From: Siderastrea siderea
Taxonomy: Eukaryota; Cnidaria; Anthozoa; Scleractinia; Rhizangiidae
Assembly (NCBI GenBank): GCA_964030785.1
Contig: OZ034969.1
Location: 33,121,601-33,185,600 of the forward strand
Direction: 5' to 3'
DNA length: 64,000 bases
A model generated the notes under the pieces. That model searched no databases. It was given only the letters and a program-made list of their open reading frames with translations, and was not told the origin of the DNA. Both the position numbers and the translations under genes were made by a program. Below, one piece after another: positions 19,376-29,664 of this stretch (positions within the stretch are counted from its first letter, which is position 1; every line of letters starts with the position of its first letter).

Positions 19376-21027
19376 AGTGCACCTAACTCCTAAATTTTTT
19401 TCTGCTAAATAAATTCTGTTATCATCTGGAACATTTCTTCGCAAAAATTTTTTGATTTGGTTAAATTCTCGATTTTCTGTGCCCTGTTAAATTCAAGAAA
19501 AATTTGGTTCACGTCCGAGTAAGAGGAACCTGGGGCGAGCCGTAGTTGTGACGTCAGAGCTTCGCCCGTGAGTGTTTACATTTTATTTCTCACGTTCGGT
19601 CTTCACGTTTGGTCTTGGTTTTCCTGCTCTCCGCTTCTCGCATTTGAGATTTATATTCAAGCTTAGGGGACCTCTTATATAAATGGAGATTTTAATAAAG
19701 CATTCCTTTCTTCATTTATTTATTTTACATACAAGTAAATGTGGAAACTGCGATATTACTTACGTCTTGTCCATTTCTGTAACCAGCATTAACAATAACA
19801 ACAATTTATAACACTTGTGAATCAGGAAGGCAATTATTTTCTAAAGGACATTGACGAGAATTATAAGCACGAGAGTTTGTTAGTATCGGTTCAACTGAGA
19901 TTATCTTACCAATCATTTTTCTCGCGTCAACGTGCAAGCAGTTTCCTCAGATCCCAGCGCGAGCGGAAATGTACAAATTTTGTAAATCAACCGGCCCTCG
20001 CTTAACTCGCGACTCGAGGCTTCGCCGCTCATCGCTCACACTTCGATCTTCTTGCGGCCTTTTTTCGCACAAGAAATGGTAATAAAAGAATTAAGAAAGA
20101 GACTGCTTGTCCTCTACTTCAACGGAGGATATGAACAAGGGATCTCTGCACAGTAATGTTTTGTTATGCTCGAGTGATTTGATGACTCAAGATAAAATTC
20201 TCATAGCGAGGCACGTTCATAGACTAGAATAGGGAACAATGGCAATGGTTTGTTTTTGTACACAATTGTGGAGAAAGCGCGTTCGGTTCTGCTGAAGGAG
20301 GACTTTCTATAAATACGGTCTTTAATTTTAAACCCTTCGCTGTTTTGGGCACCGCTTACATGTAATTATTTAGCGCTTACCGTGTAGTCAACTTGACTAA
20401 TTCGCAAGGGTAATAATTTTCTGCGTACCGCGTATCGCGGGTGTTCTGTGGTTAATCGGCCGATGAATCATTGGAAATACACAAAAAGCAATCGTTTGAT
20501 CGGATACAATAGTTGTTCATTCATTCATACCTTCTTCTGCGACAACAAATCTTTGCTTAAAATGCGTCGAGCGTAGTATCGAGTGCTTGGAAGGCTGCCG
20601 CTTTGCTCGCTTTTGCTTTACAAAATCCACTCATTTCGTCCCTTCGCCTCTGGTCGCTCGTCGTCAAAAAATGCTGCATTTTTGTGGTGATACGTCTTGT
20701 GATTCGTTTCTTTGGTTACTGTGTCTCGGAGCAATACGAGCGGTCGACAGTTTTCTGCACATCTTCGAGAGCTCAAGAGAAATATAGCTCCGATAGAGAT
20801 AGCGAGAGACTGCGGGTTCTTGATTTGACGTCACAAGGTGACTCGTCCCATGCCCTCACTGCTCGACCCTGAACCAAAATGGTGTCTATTTTCGGCCGAT
20901 TTTCCGTACTTCAACCGCGCACAGAAAATCAGGGATTAAACCAAATCAAAAACTTTTTGTGACGAAATGCTCCAAATAATAACAGGATTTATTTGACGGG
21001 GAAAAAATTTTTAGGGTTAGGTGCACT
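19376..21027. mobile_element. TTAA-flanked non-autonomous transposon, 1.65 kb
   Basis: The ends AGTGCACCTAAC and GTTAGGTGCACT are perfect inverted repeats, flanked on both sides by TTAA (19372-19375, 21028-21031). Divergent inverted similarity continues inward for about 130 bases (AAATTTTTT, TTTTTGATTTGGTT, GATTTTCTGTGC). A TTAA duplication is characteristic of piggyBac and Kolobok elements. No transposase is present; the inside holds several short unrelated frames only. Confidence 0.7.
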
Positions 21028-21031
21028 TTAA

Positions 21032-21290
21032 GTAAAGATGCAGCATTTTTACGTAAAAAAGCAGCAGTTTTACAAAATACATATTTGCAAAAAAAGCAGC
21101 TTTTTATGTAAAAAAGCTGCATCTTTACGTAAAAAGACAGCATTTTTACAAAAATATATATTTTTTAAAAAGCACGTATTTTTACGTAAAAAGGATGCAT
21201 CTTTGCGTACAAGGACAGCTTTCTTACAAATATATATTTGTAAGAAAGCTGTCCTTTTATGTAAAAATTCCGTTCTTTTACCGGTCCTGA
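21032..21290. repeat. array of short palindromic units with TTTTTACGTAAAAA
   Basis: Units of about 25-40 bases repeat in both orientations: GCAGCATTTTTACGTAAAAA, GCTGCATCTTTACGTAAAAA and relatives, ending in the perfect palindrome around ACAAATATATATTTGT at 21226-21241. The same unit occurs on the other side of the TTAA element (19350-19371), so that element inserted into the array. Confidence 0.65.
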
Positions 21291-21734
21291 AACATTTCTT
21301 TATCTTTTTTAGTTCATCAATTATCAAACAATATGCTGACCAAACCAACACGTAAAACACGTATCGACATTCAGTTTGCTTTCTTACCCTTGGACGTGAT
21401 TTCTTCTCGTTAAATAACTTCTCGTACGAACACTTTTAAAGTATACCACTTTCGCCCCAACTGTTCGAAAACTATTTCTAAAACATTAACGCAAGGTGGA
21501 GTGATCGAAACACGTTCAGCTACTTAAATCAAAACGCGCAGCGGGATATTAGCATTGAAACAAAGAAACAATAATCATCATGACTACGCTTTGAGTCTAC
21601 AACCTAAGCGCAACAATTTTAAATTAACAAATTTCAAGATTTTCTGTATGAATTCACTCCCTTTGAAATCGTAAGAAACAGGTAAAACGGTTCCCGGTAA
21701 CTTTGTAATAAAAAGGGAATGCGAGCGCGCTTAA
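21291..21734. other. no gene seen
   Basis: AT-rich sequence without a supported gene or repeat. Confidence 0.4.
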
Positions 21735-22911
21735 GGCGGCTCCCTAGAGTTTCTACAAGAGTGACTGTACCAGCTAGCAAGTCTTACAAAAGAAACCCTA
21801 GTTCTGTTGTCTTGCAATCTTTGTTCTTGAAATTTACCAGTAAGGTTACCAACATAATTACCCTTATTTTTCAGTTTTCCTCCTCAGTCATAGGCCGTTG
21901 TCATGGCACAAAACATCTAAAGAAAGACAGATATTTTCCATCAATTCGTCTTTTTTCGTAAATATTTTGATTTTCCCTCGGTTAAATTTTTTTAAGACAG
22001 ATTCCGCTCAACATTCGAGCAACAAGTGCAAAAGTTATTTACAAAGAAAGTACTCATAGCACGGTAACATTTTAAATACTATTTGAAACATCTTACTTTA
22101 ATTCACTTCTCCAAGTGGCCCCGCGATTAAATTCTCAAGCATTCTCGAGAAAATTTATGTCAAATCTCTTAAAAATATGCTAACAATGGGCGCCATTTTG
22201 TTTTGAACTGACATGAAGCGTCTTTTCAATTAAAATATGGATAACTTCAAATACAATTTGAGTAGCCCCGCAGCTCTTAACAACCTCTAATTTCATTGGA
22301 CCTTGGTATCACGCAGCTCTATTGTTTTCGGGGCTACGGTCCATTGTTTTGTTGTTTGGTGTATTGTTTTCTCAGCAAATCAGAGAAGACCTTGTAAGAG
22401 CTGCGACATCGCCCTACAATTTTCTCGCGCGGGGTCAGCTTGGGAGCCTGAGTATTGATAACTTATTGTTTTTTTATTCAAAATGTTACCATGCTATGAG
22501 TATTTTTTGGTAACTTTATTTTTGCACTTATTGCTCGAACGTTGAGCGGACTTTCCTATTTTGTGAAAATGATTTTGACTAACCTTTTGCAGGGGAAAAA
22601 ATATGGGATCGTTCAGACGGGTTCACCGATATCACGTGATTTCTTATTTTTAACCATTAAACTGAATTGCTCTGACAGAATTTTTCCATAAAATAATATG
22701 TGAAAGGCAGCGTTAGTATCTCAAAATGTGCAAAATTTTTTAAAAATTCACCGAAGGAAACGCAGAAAAATTCAATGTTAACTTTGCTTGTTTTGGCTAT
22801 GCTGACGTCATAAAATATCAGGTAAAACCTACGATTTCATGTGATTGCGCGCAGATTACTACAGCTCGCATCATCAGCGCGCGCGTGGTCATAAAACTAT
22901 AGGGAGCCACC
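21735..22911. mobile_element. TTAA-type element with internal fold-back
   Basis: The ends GGCGGCTCCCTAGAGTTT and AAACTATAGGGAGCCACC are imperfect inverted repeats, flanked by TTAA on the left (21731-21734) and TTTA on the right (22912-22915), one change from a TTAA duplication. Inside, about 70 bases from 22007 (CCGCTCAACATTCGAGCAA) return inverted ending at 22555, a nested fold-back. No coding capacity. Confidence 0.55.
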
Positions 22912-22915
22912 TTTA

Positions 22916-23529
22916 GTTTATTCAGCGTGCGCGACTGATTTTTCCCGTTGCGCCTGAAAATGCATTATTGCTTGGCGCTATGTAGAAACGCGTTTTAAAA
23001 AGCTAACTTAAAGGAGATTTTTAAACCGTCTCTGTTACAAAACGAGTTATTTAATGTCATGTTCATAAGAAAATAAGCCGGCTCTGAATAAAAAAGGGTA
23101 ACAACAGATTAATTAAACCCAAAGACACAGGTGATACATTTAGTTCCGAAACAGGCCGCAAAGTTAATTAACGCATTCGTTTTAATCTGACAAGAATTAC
23201 AAAACTAATTGACAACCCTTTTCTGTGCCGTGCTATTTCTTTAATTACTTGTTTTTTATGACTAAGAAGCTGTCCGAATGAACCCTCACCATTACAAGCA
23301 TAGCCTGATTTTCTTCAAGGTGTTTCATTAGAGACGAATAAAGAATGGGGAGAAACGGACAATTTCAACGAAATGTCCTTATGTCATTGAGCGGGTTCAA
23401 ATGGTTAATTAATCTCGCTCTAGACGCGCTGAATCGCTACATTCGGAAATATATATTTTGGGACCGGATTTTTACATTCCGGTGAAAACAAGCAAATCTT
23501 CAGTAGGCACCTTTTCAAAATCCAGGTGT
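22916..23529. other. no gene seen
   Basis: Sequence between the TTAA-type element and the right arm; no reading frame or repeat that I can support. Confidence 0.4.
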
Positions 23530-23868
23530 GTATATTTAACAATTATTCTACGAGGGCGCGCTGGATATCGAATGATAGATAACCAACGAGGCCCGTAGCG
23601 CCGAGTTGGTTATAATCATTTGATATCCAGCAAGCCCGAGTAGAATAATTGTTTTATTAAAAACTTAACCACTATTTTCAAAAAAAATCAAGAAAGAACG
23701 GGAAAAATGAGAAAAGAAATTTAAACGGAACGAGAATCGATCACATGACTGAACGAAAAAGGCGCCAAAACCTTGCGAAGTGATGTAGCGTTTCATTGCA
23801 AAGCTGAATGAATCAATGAAAACTGCTCGAAAGTGAACAAAGTAGCACACGCTTTGGAAAAAAATCTT

Positions 23869-24132
23869 CTAATTATTGGTTCTGAAATATGGTACATGTT
23901 TGATTTTTCCTGAAACATTGTTGTAATCATCGTTCAAAGCGGATTGAAGCTGTACAATTTCACCATATAGCTGCTGGAGTTGAAACTGAACAAGTTTGTA
24001 ATCGGCTGTTCGCACAACGGAGCCATCATGTGCATGTTTGATCGAACTGAAGACAGAACAAATTTGAACAGCTGACCTTGAAGAGGTAATTTCTACGCAG
24101 CTAATAAGCACGATTACTGTAGCGAGGAACAT
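23869..24132 (-). other. exon-like frame with a signal-peptide-like start
   Basis: The minus-strand frame from ATG at 24132 gives 87 residues. Residues 1-20 (MFLATVIVLISCVEITSSRS) look like a signal peptide; the rest includes YKLVQFQLQQLYGEIVQLQS, a possible short coiled coil. Related but broken sequence is in the left arm (17520-17770) and at 27585-27850. It lies head-to-head, about 20 bases away, with the other exon-like frame at 24151. An old secreted-protein exon is possible; no family recognised. Confidence 0.3.
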
Positions 24133-24150
24133 TAGAATTCACCATCATAG

Positions 24151-24321
24151 TTTGTTAAACGCAAAGCGCAAAATGCAGTTGTTCTCAGTTTAGAGGTTGC
24201 GGACGGAATGGTAAAAACAACATTCAAACAACTGGAAAAGCGATTCAACTCCGTTTACATGGCATCCAATTTCTATTTGAGCACTTGGACCTATTGGAAC
24301 ACAGAGCTACAACGAGTGCAG
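24151..24321 (+). other. exon-like open segment, copy in right arm
   Basis: This is the counterpart of 17327-17498, open from FVKRKAQNAVVLSLE to TYWNTELQRVQ and ending at CAG/GTAAAC (24321/24322). The differences between the two copies are largely conservative (S/N, D/N, I/T, C/Y). No downstream exon is found within the arm. Confidence 0.35.
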
Positions 24322-24891
24322 GTAAACCAGTGTCAATTTTGCGTGTTAAAGCCGAAAAACAGTCTCACCCTTCCTTCCTTCTTGGCTGGCGGTTTGCAGC
24401 TGTATTTTTTTTAGTACTTGTCTAGACTGCTTCATGATTTTCGCACCGACTCGCCATGAATGTGTGATAGTTTTTATTACATGCCTCTGCCCCATTTCAC
24501 TGTCTTTTTTTTCGTGTCTTGTCTTGATATTTTGAAGTGAAAATCCTTTCTGATAAAACCTACCGTTTTTTAATTTCAATGATCGACGTGACGATCGATG
24601 AAAGAAATTAATTGTAAATTTCTATTTCTGCACAGTTTCTTCATTCAATTTTGACTGGTGTTAGAGGACGCTGTTGGTGATGCTTGTTGGTGACGCTGTT
24701 GGAATTTCTGCTTAATTTAAATTCGTTGCCAAGTCCATTTTTCTCGCTGGGTTGCTCGCGAGGAAAAAACTTCAGCTCACTTTGTTGTTAAGTGTTCATT
24801 TACCATATTTGGGCGCAGCAGGTATATGAGCTGATAGCCTAGCTCCGTTGAGCCAATCAAAATGCTAGAAATCCAATATACCTAGTCCAGC

Positions 24892-24895
<4 letters not shown>

Positions 24896-24975
<80 letters not shown>
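24896..24975. repeat. (TA)n microsatellite, ~80 bp
   Basis: Uninterrupted TA dinucleotides mark the outer boundary of the right arm. A second, shorter TA-rich palindromic stretch follows to about 25020. Confidence 0.95.
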
Positions 24976-24978
<3 letters not shown>

Positions 24979-27309
24979 TAAGAGACTATATAAATATAGT
25001 TTCTAAAATATATAACTATGTGTCTCTTTATAACTGTTTCACTGTATCACGAATTCATTGCTTGCCACTCCTGGGCTTCTCTGCAGGGTTATACCTCTTC
25101 ACTGTCGGCGGGATACTGCCGAGCCGGTTACAAGACTTAAACGGGCCGGTTTGACCAACTCCACCCCCGATTAAAGACGGAGCGATTGTATAAGTTGACA
25201 CTGAGAGTCTCAGCCCGTCAATCACAATTCTCAATGGGCGCCAAACGAGCGCATTTGATTGGCTCACTGGTAAGACGGGAAGCCATCAAGAGCGCTCAGT
25301 AGGTATCTAGCAAATTTCAGATCATTGCATGAATTGAGAATAAAGTCTTTTTATGTTCGGAGTTTTGTATTGCGTAGTTTCAAAAGTAGAAAATAATTGA
25401 GAGGCAAAATACCCGCCGCTAATGCTTTAAAAATTTGAAACTGTTCGGAAAAATAATTCAAGCATGCTGAAGGTGACACGCATTGAAAAAATTGACTAAT
25501 AATTATCTTATTTTATTGCTTATGTTTCAGAGAAAAGAAAATACTTTTCTGTAAAGCCGCGGTAATGACAGTGTAATGAGAGTGAGTGGTTCACAAAATG
25601 GGTGTAAACAAAACAGTGAAAATAAATTTGGAAGCTTGTAGAATATTTTATTAACCCAAGCTGTTTTAAATGGACCCACTCACGAATTAACCAAAAATTT
25701 AAAGGTATTAAATGATTTTTTTTGCTTTTATCCATATTAAAACGACCGCGAATATTTTAACTAAATGTAAAGAAGATCATCGCAGATGTAAACGCATTTT
25801 TTGCGGTTGCGAAAGTAAGCCCGAATTTTTTCAGGCTTTCTTTTGGCAACTGCAAAAGTGGCGTCTATAGCTGCGATGATCTTCTTTACATTTAATTCTT
25901 CATCCCACAGTTCTAATATATATTTGATATTAACATATTCATTATTTAATATTTTAACTGTAGACACTGTTTTTCGGTTATTCCGCAAAATAATTTCCGG
26001 TCTGCGTAAAGGTGGTTGTATTTACTAAACTCCATTTGATATCGCATCAGGGCAACTTTTTAGTTGTAATTCAAGTTTTTGGATGAGCATTCGTAGAGCG
26101 GCTCACCCTATGTCATCACGTGCGGTGTCTCTGCCTTTAGTTTGACACTTTGCTCCGTGACGTAATGCAGAAGAAATGACGTGTTCTGTCAAATGCACAT
26201 TTGCCATGCACGACGAACCAGTCACGCAAGAAAATACGTGAGTCAAGATTGCCCTTTGAAGCTTTTTGTCTGTACTACAGTTTTATCCTGATAACTCGAA
26301 CCGTTAGGTAAAACACGTGTCAAACGTTTAGAGATATCGAGTTATCGGAAGTGTGAATGAAGGTAAAAATAAGCTCAAGTGCTTTTGATTTGATTCAGAG
26401 AGAATTTCGAGATGCAAGAGGTTCGAGTTGTCGAGATTTCACTTTATTGCGTTTGAGTAAGCACGACCACATGTCAACGAACACGTCCCTTCACGCTTGA
26501 AACTTGTCGTAATGTTTTGGCTTTCATGAACTGTGTGGAAACCTGTAGGTTCCGACTTTTTTAAATAGCACTCAAAATATATTGCATCTTTAATATTACC
26601 AGAACTTATTAAAAGCCACAAAAGTTTACGCTCATCACAAGTCCGCGTGCGGACCGTTTATTAATAGTGTTATTTTTCACTCAGAAGCCATTTAATCAAA
26701 AGAAATTATAAGTTTGTAACTGTTCAAACGCTTCACATCCGTTGTTTCCTCTACATTTGAATGTGTCAAATGAAGCCAACGAAATACTTCCGATTATCCT
26801 TTCATACGCTCGCTCTGTGTTTAACAAATGTTAGCGCGACTCAACGTGTGAATTCGTTTCACGTACTAACCGGGCATGACGAAAATTGTGACAATATTTT
26901 GAGTTTTGCGTTACTGGATGACGTAGAGTTTAAAATCTGATGACGTGTTATCTGTCTTATCGCTTTGAATATTGAATGTTAATTACCCCGCCGTCATGAG
27001 GGGACAAGTAAAACCCATTTGTTTCTTTCGTTTTTTTGTCGGTCACTTAGCCCAGACCTCAAACAAATTCTCGTCGCAGACGTTCGGTAAACATAAGCAT
27101 CATCTTCGGGTTGTTTAGCGTTGATTGGCCAAATATTTATGAAAATCAGTTTAGAATATTACTAGAGATGCAATGGCATAAAAATCCCTTCGACATGAGC
27201 AAGGACGAAGATGCTAGCAAGCTTTGAAAGCGGTTTTCACTTTACCAAACAAAAAAGGTTAAATATTCAACAGTGGAATGCGAGAATTTATTGACGGCTT
27301 TTTTGTTGA
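24976..27309. other. no gene seen; one hairpin MITE
   Basis: No supported gene. At 25757-25896 TAAATGTAAAGAAGATCATC returns inverted as GATGATCTTCTTTACATTTA around GCGGTTGCGAAAG and GGCAACTGCAAAAG arms, a ~140-bp hairpin MITE. Around 26290-26440 GATAACTCGAACC and GGTTCGAGTTGTCG form weaker inverted ends. AATAAA-like sites occur but no gene to go with them. Confidence 0.45.
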
Positions 27310-27930
27310 GGTAATTCACAATTATTTTACGAGGGCGCACTGGATATCAGATGATTTGGATCATTTAATATAATTTACAGCAATCCCGAGTAGTAAAATT
27401 GTTTTATTAAAAAAACGCATGTTATAAAAATTAAAAACGAAAGAATAAAAAAAAGAGACAAAAAGGGAACAAAGAGTTGATTACGAGGGAAACGCGCCAT
27501 GGCCTTGCAAAAAGTTGCAGCGTTTCTTTGTAAAGCTGAATAAATCAGTAAAACTGCTCTGAAGTGAACGTCAAGCACAAGTTTTGGAAACAATCTTCCG
27601 GTTGTTGGCTCTGAAATGAGGTAAAACTGATTTTTCCTGACAAGTTGTCGTAGTCATTCTTCAAAGTGGATTGAAGCTGTCAGATCTCACCTTTGTAGCT
27701 ACGGGAGTTGAAATGACCTATTTTGTAGTCCGCTCGTACAACGGAGTCATCATGTGCTTGTTTGATGGAATTGAAGACAGAATTCGAACTTGACCGATAA
27801 TTTCTATGCAGCCCAGGAAGATTACTGAGGAACTGATTAGAATTCTCCATGTTACTCAGTTTTACCGCAAACCACTAAACGCGTTTGCTGTCAGTTTAGA
27901 GGCCGTGGGCCGAATGGTTATAGGAAACAA
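27310..27930 (+). mobile_element. third, diverged copy of the inverted-arm sequence
   Basis: The hairpin-like start ACAATTATTTTACGAGGGCG and the following sequence parallel 23538-24200, including remnants of the signal-peptide-like frame and the GTCAGTTTAGAGGCCGTGGGC segment. It is shortened and broken by indels. It ends just before the broken PRRT4-like gene. Confidence 0.6.
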
Positions 27931-27944
27931 CTCTATAGGATAAC

Positions 27945-28478
27945 TCAGATAAGTTAGGAGACATCATTGCTATTCACTTTGTTGTCGTCATAACTGCAGA
28001 AACAACAACCGCCATCAAGCCAAAGTTTGCTCCATTACTGATCGTGTGTCAGTCATTTTTCATCCTTTGGGGATTTCTTCTGTCAGCAAGCTTCATTTAC
28101 AGCGGTTCAGAAAGTCATTCGTTGCGCTAGCAGGGTTCAGAGACAACTCGAGACAATCGAACTCAGAGAACCAGCTGCAAAAGCAACGGGTGGAAGGCGA
28201 AGAGCAACAAGGACTTCAAAAGTTGCAAAAGTTACCTTTGCTACAAGTATTCTGGGATTTGTTTGTTGTGGTCTCCAGATTTATTCAATGTCGGTGTTTA
28301 TGGCTTGTACAGCAAAGCTGTAAATCCTTCTCCGTGGCCATGGTGGGTGTCTCAGACATGTTTTCGATTTGTTGAATTCTGTATGGCTTGTAAAATAGCT
28401 TATACTGTGACACAACCTTCGGAGACGCAAAACAATAACGATCACAACAGATTATCCTTTCTTGCCACCAAAAAGTGA
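27945..28478 (+). pseudogene. PRRT4-like pseudogene, 5'-truncated and frameshifted
   Basis: Translation across frames gives IHFVVVITAETTTAIKPK, then CQSFFILWGFLLSASFIYSG, then TRTSKVAKVTFATSILGF, then VYGLYSKAVNPSPWPWW and FRFVEFCMACKIAYTVTQ, i.e. membrane helices 4-7 of the family at 8224. At least two one-base shifts are needed, near 28108 (after FIYSG) and 28290 (before VYGLY). Helices 1-3 are missing. It is closest to the broken copies at 55.6 and 61.2 kb. Confidence 0.8.
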
Positions 28479-28561
28479 GCTTAATTCCTCGCAGCCTAGG
28501 ATTTTCTGTTTTATATGTCCATTTAATCTGTTCAAGTCTGCGGGAGTATTAAACACCTTTA

Positions 28562-29135
28562 ACCCTATTCAGACCGGGCTTTTGTTGGTCTTGTGGGACC
28601 GGGGGGGGGCGGATTCCGCTATGCTATGACAGCGAAACTTAAAGGACAGATAGTACGTCAAAAAATGTTTCCATTGGGGTCCGCACGCTTGGCTGATGAC
28701 GTCATATGACGTCACAATAACATTGTGTTCTCAAACGGCGGCCATCTTGGATCCGCCATCTTGGATTTCTTAAGTTTTCCAAAACCTTCAAAAACCGCCA
28801 AAATTGATCAGGAAGTGATCAAAATCAATAAATTAACATGGAAATGATTTGTTTTAAAAAAGAAATGATTTTTGATTTAAAAGTTTGGAAATTCAAAATT
28901 TTGAAAAAACCGTTTGTCAAAAAGTGGTTGCCATGGTAACGTCAAACTTAATATACAAGGACATACTACACCAAATTGTTCCCAGATAAATTGTAGGAAA
29001 AGTCACCAAGTTCGGTGGTTTACGCTTGCTTAATAAAAAAGTTATTAACGTCCAAAGTCCAAAGTTATAAGTTATTAAAAAAGTTATTAACGTCCAAAGT
29101 CCGTGCGGGCAGAATCCGCCCCGTCCCCGGTCTGA
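28562..29135. mobile_element. degenerate G-rich-ended MITE with CRE and YY1-type sites
   Basis: CAGACCGGGCTTTTGTTGG near 28572 and CCCCGGTCTG ending at 29130 are inverted, with GGCGGATTC / GAATCCGCC just inside. The inside carries the perfect 18-base palindrome TGACGTCATATGACGTCA (28697-28714, two overlapping CRE half designs) and two GCCATCTTGG words (28741, 28755), which match the YY1 site. Short direct repeats AAGTTATTAACGTCCAAAGTC lie at 29038-29102. No gene. Confidence 0.4.
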
Positions 29136-29434
29136 GAGAGTCTTATTTTTGGGACGTTTTCGACCCAGAGACATTGAACCACTTGCGACGTCATCATTCT
29201 TGACGTCACCAGATTGTTTTGATAATCAGCTAACACAGCAAGGACAGATCCATCCATACGTGTGTCCATTTTGAATATCGACCAAATTCTGGCAGAGCTA
29301 TACCAGAAAAAACTTGTCCAATTTTGGGTGCAAAGATGGTGGTAAAATAGGCCAAGTCACCTAGTTGATCAATGTTCGATTTCCAGGTTTTTAGAAGGGC
29401 TGAGGCCAAAACTTTTCCAGTGGATAGAAAGGGG
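29136..29434. other. no gene seen
   Basis: Short stretch up to the target duplication of the Academ-type element; two further GACGTCA sites at about 29193 and 29204. Confidence 0.4.
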
Positions 29435-29443
29435 ATAAAGGGT
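29435..29443. repeat. 9-bp target-site duplication, left
   Basis: ATAAAGGGT here is repeated exactly at 39315-39323, each directly next to the terminal inverted repeat. Confidence 0.9.
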
Positions 29444-29664
29444 TACCCTGCGAGCAGAGGCCCTTCGATCTTCCTAGATAAGTCGGGAAGAGGAAGGGAC
29501 CTCTGCCAGCCGCCGCGACTTTCTTTGATTCGCCGCTCATCCAGCGAGATGGATGAGTCAGTCCGGTTTGAAACCAGTTTTTCCCGTTTTTGCTCAGTGC
29601 GCATGTGCTTTGTTAGAAGTTGCTGACTAAATACGCGCCCACGGTCTGTTCGGTGTTTACAACA

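Larger units (their letters stand above)
23530..24895 (+). mobile_element. right arm of the large inverted-repeat structure
   Basis: This is the inverted, diverged counterpart of 16712-18075. At its inner end a complete hairpin (23538-23655) has ACAATTATTCTAC at one end and GTAGAATAATTGT at the other, with CTGGATATC and GGTTAT pairing inside. A shorter copy of the same hairpin, in the same orientation, is at 27320-27410. The outer end reaches a long (TA)n. Confidence 0.75.

Noticed and set aside
21012..21022. TTAGGGTTAGG as a telomere repeat
   Set aside because: Only one and a half units, inside the terminal repeat of the TTAA element.
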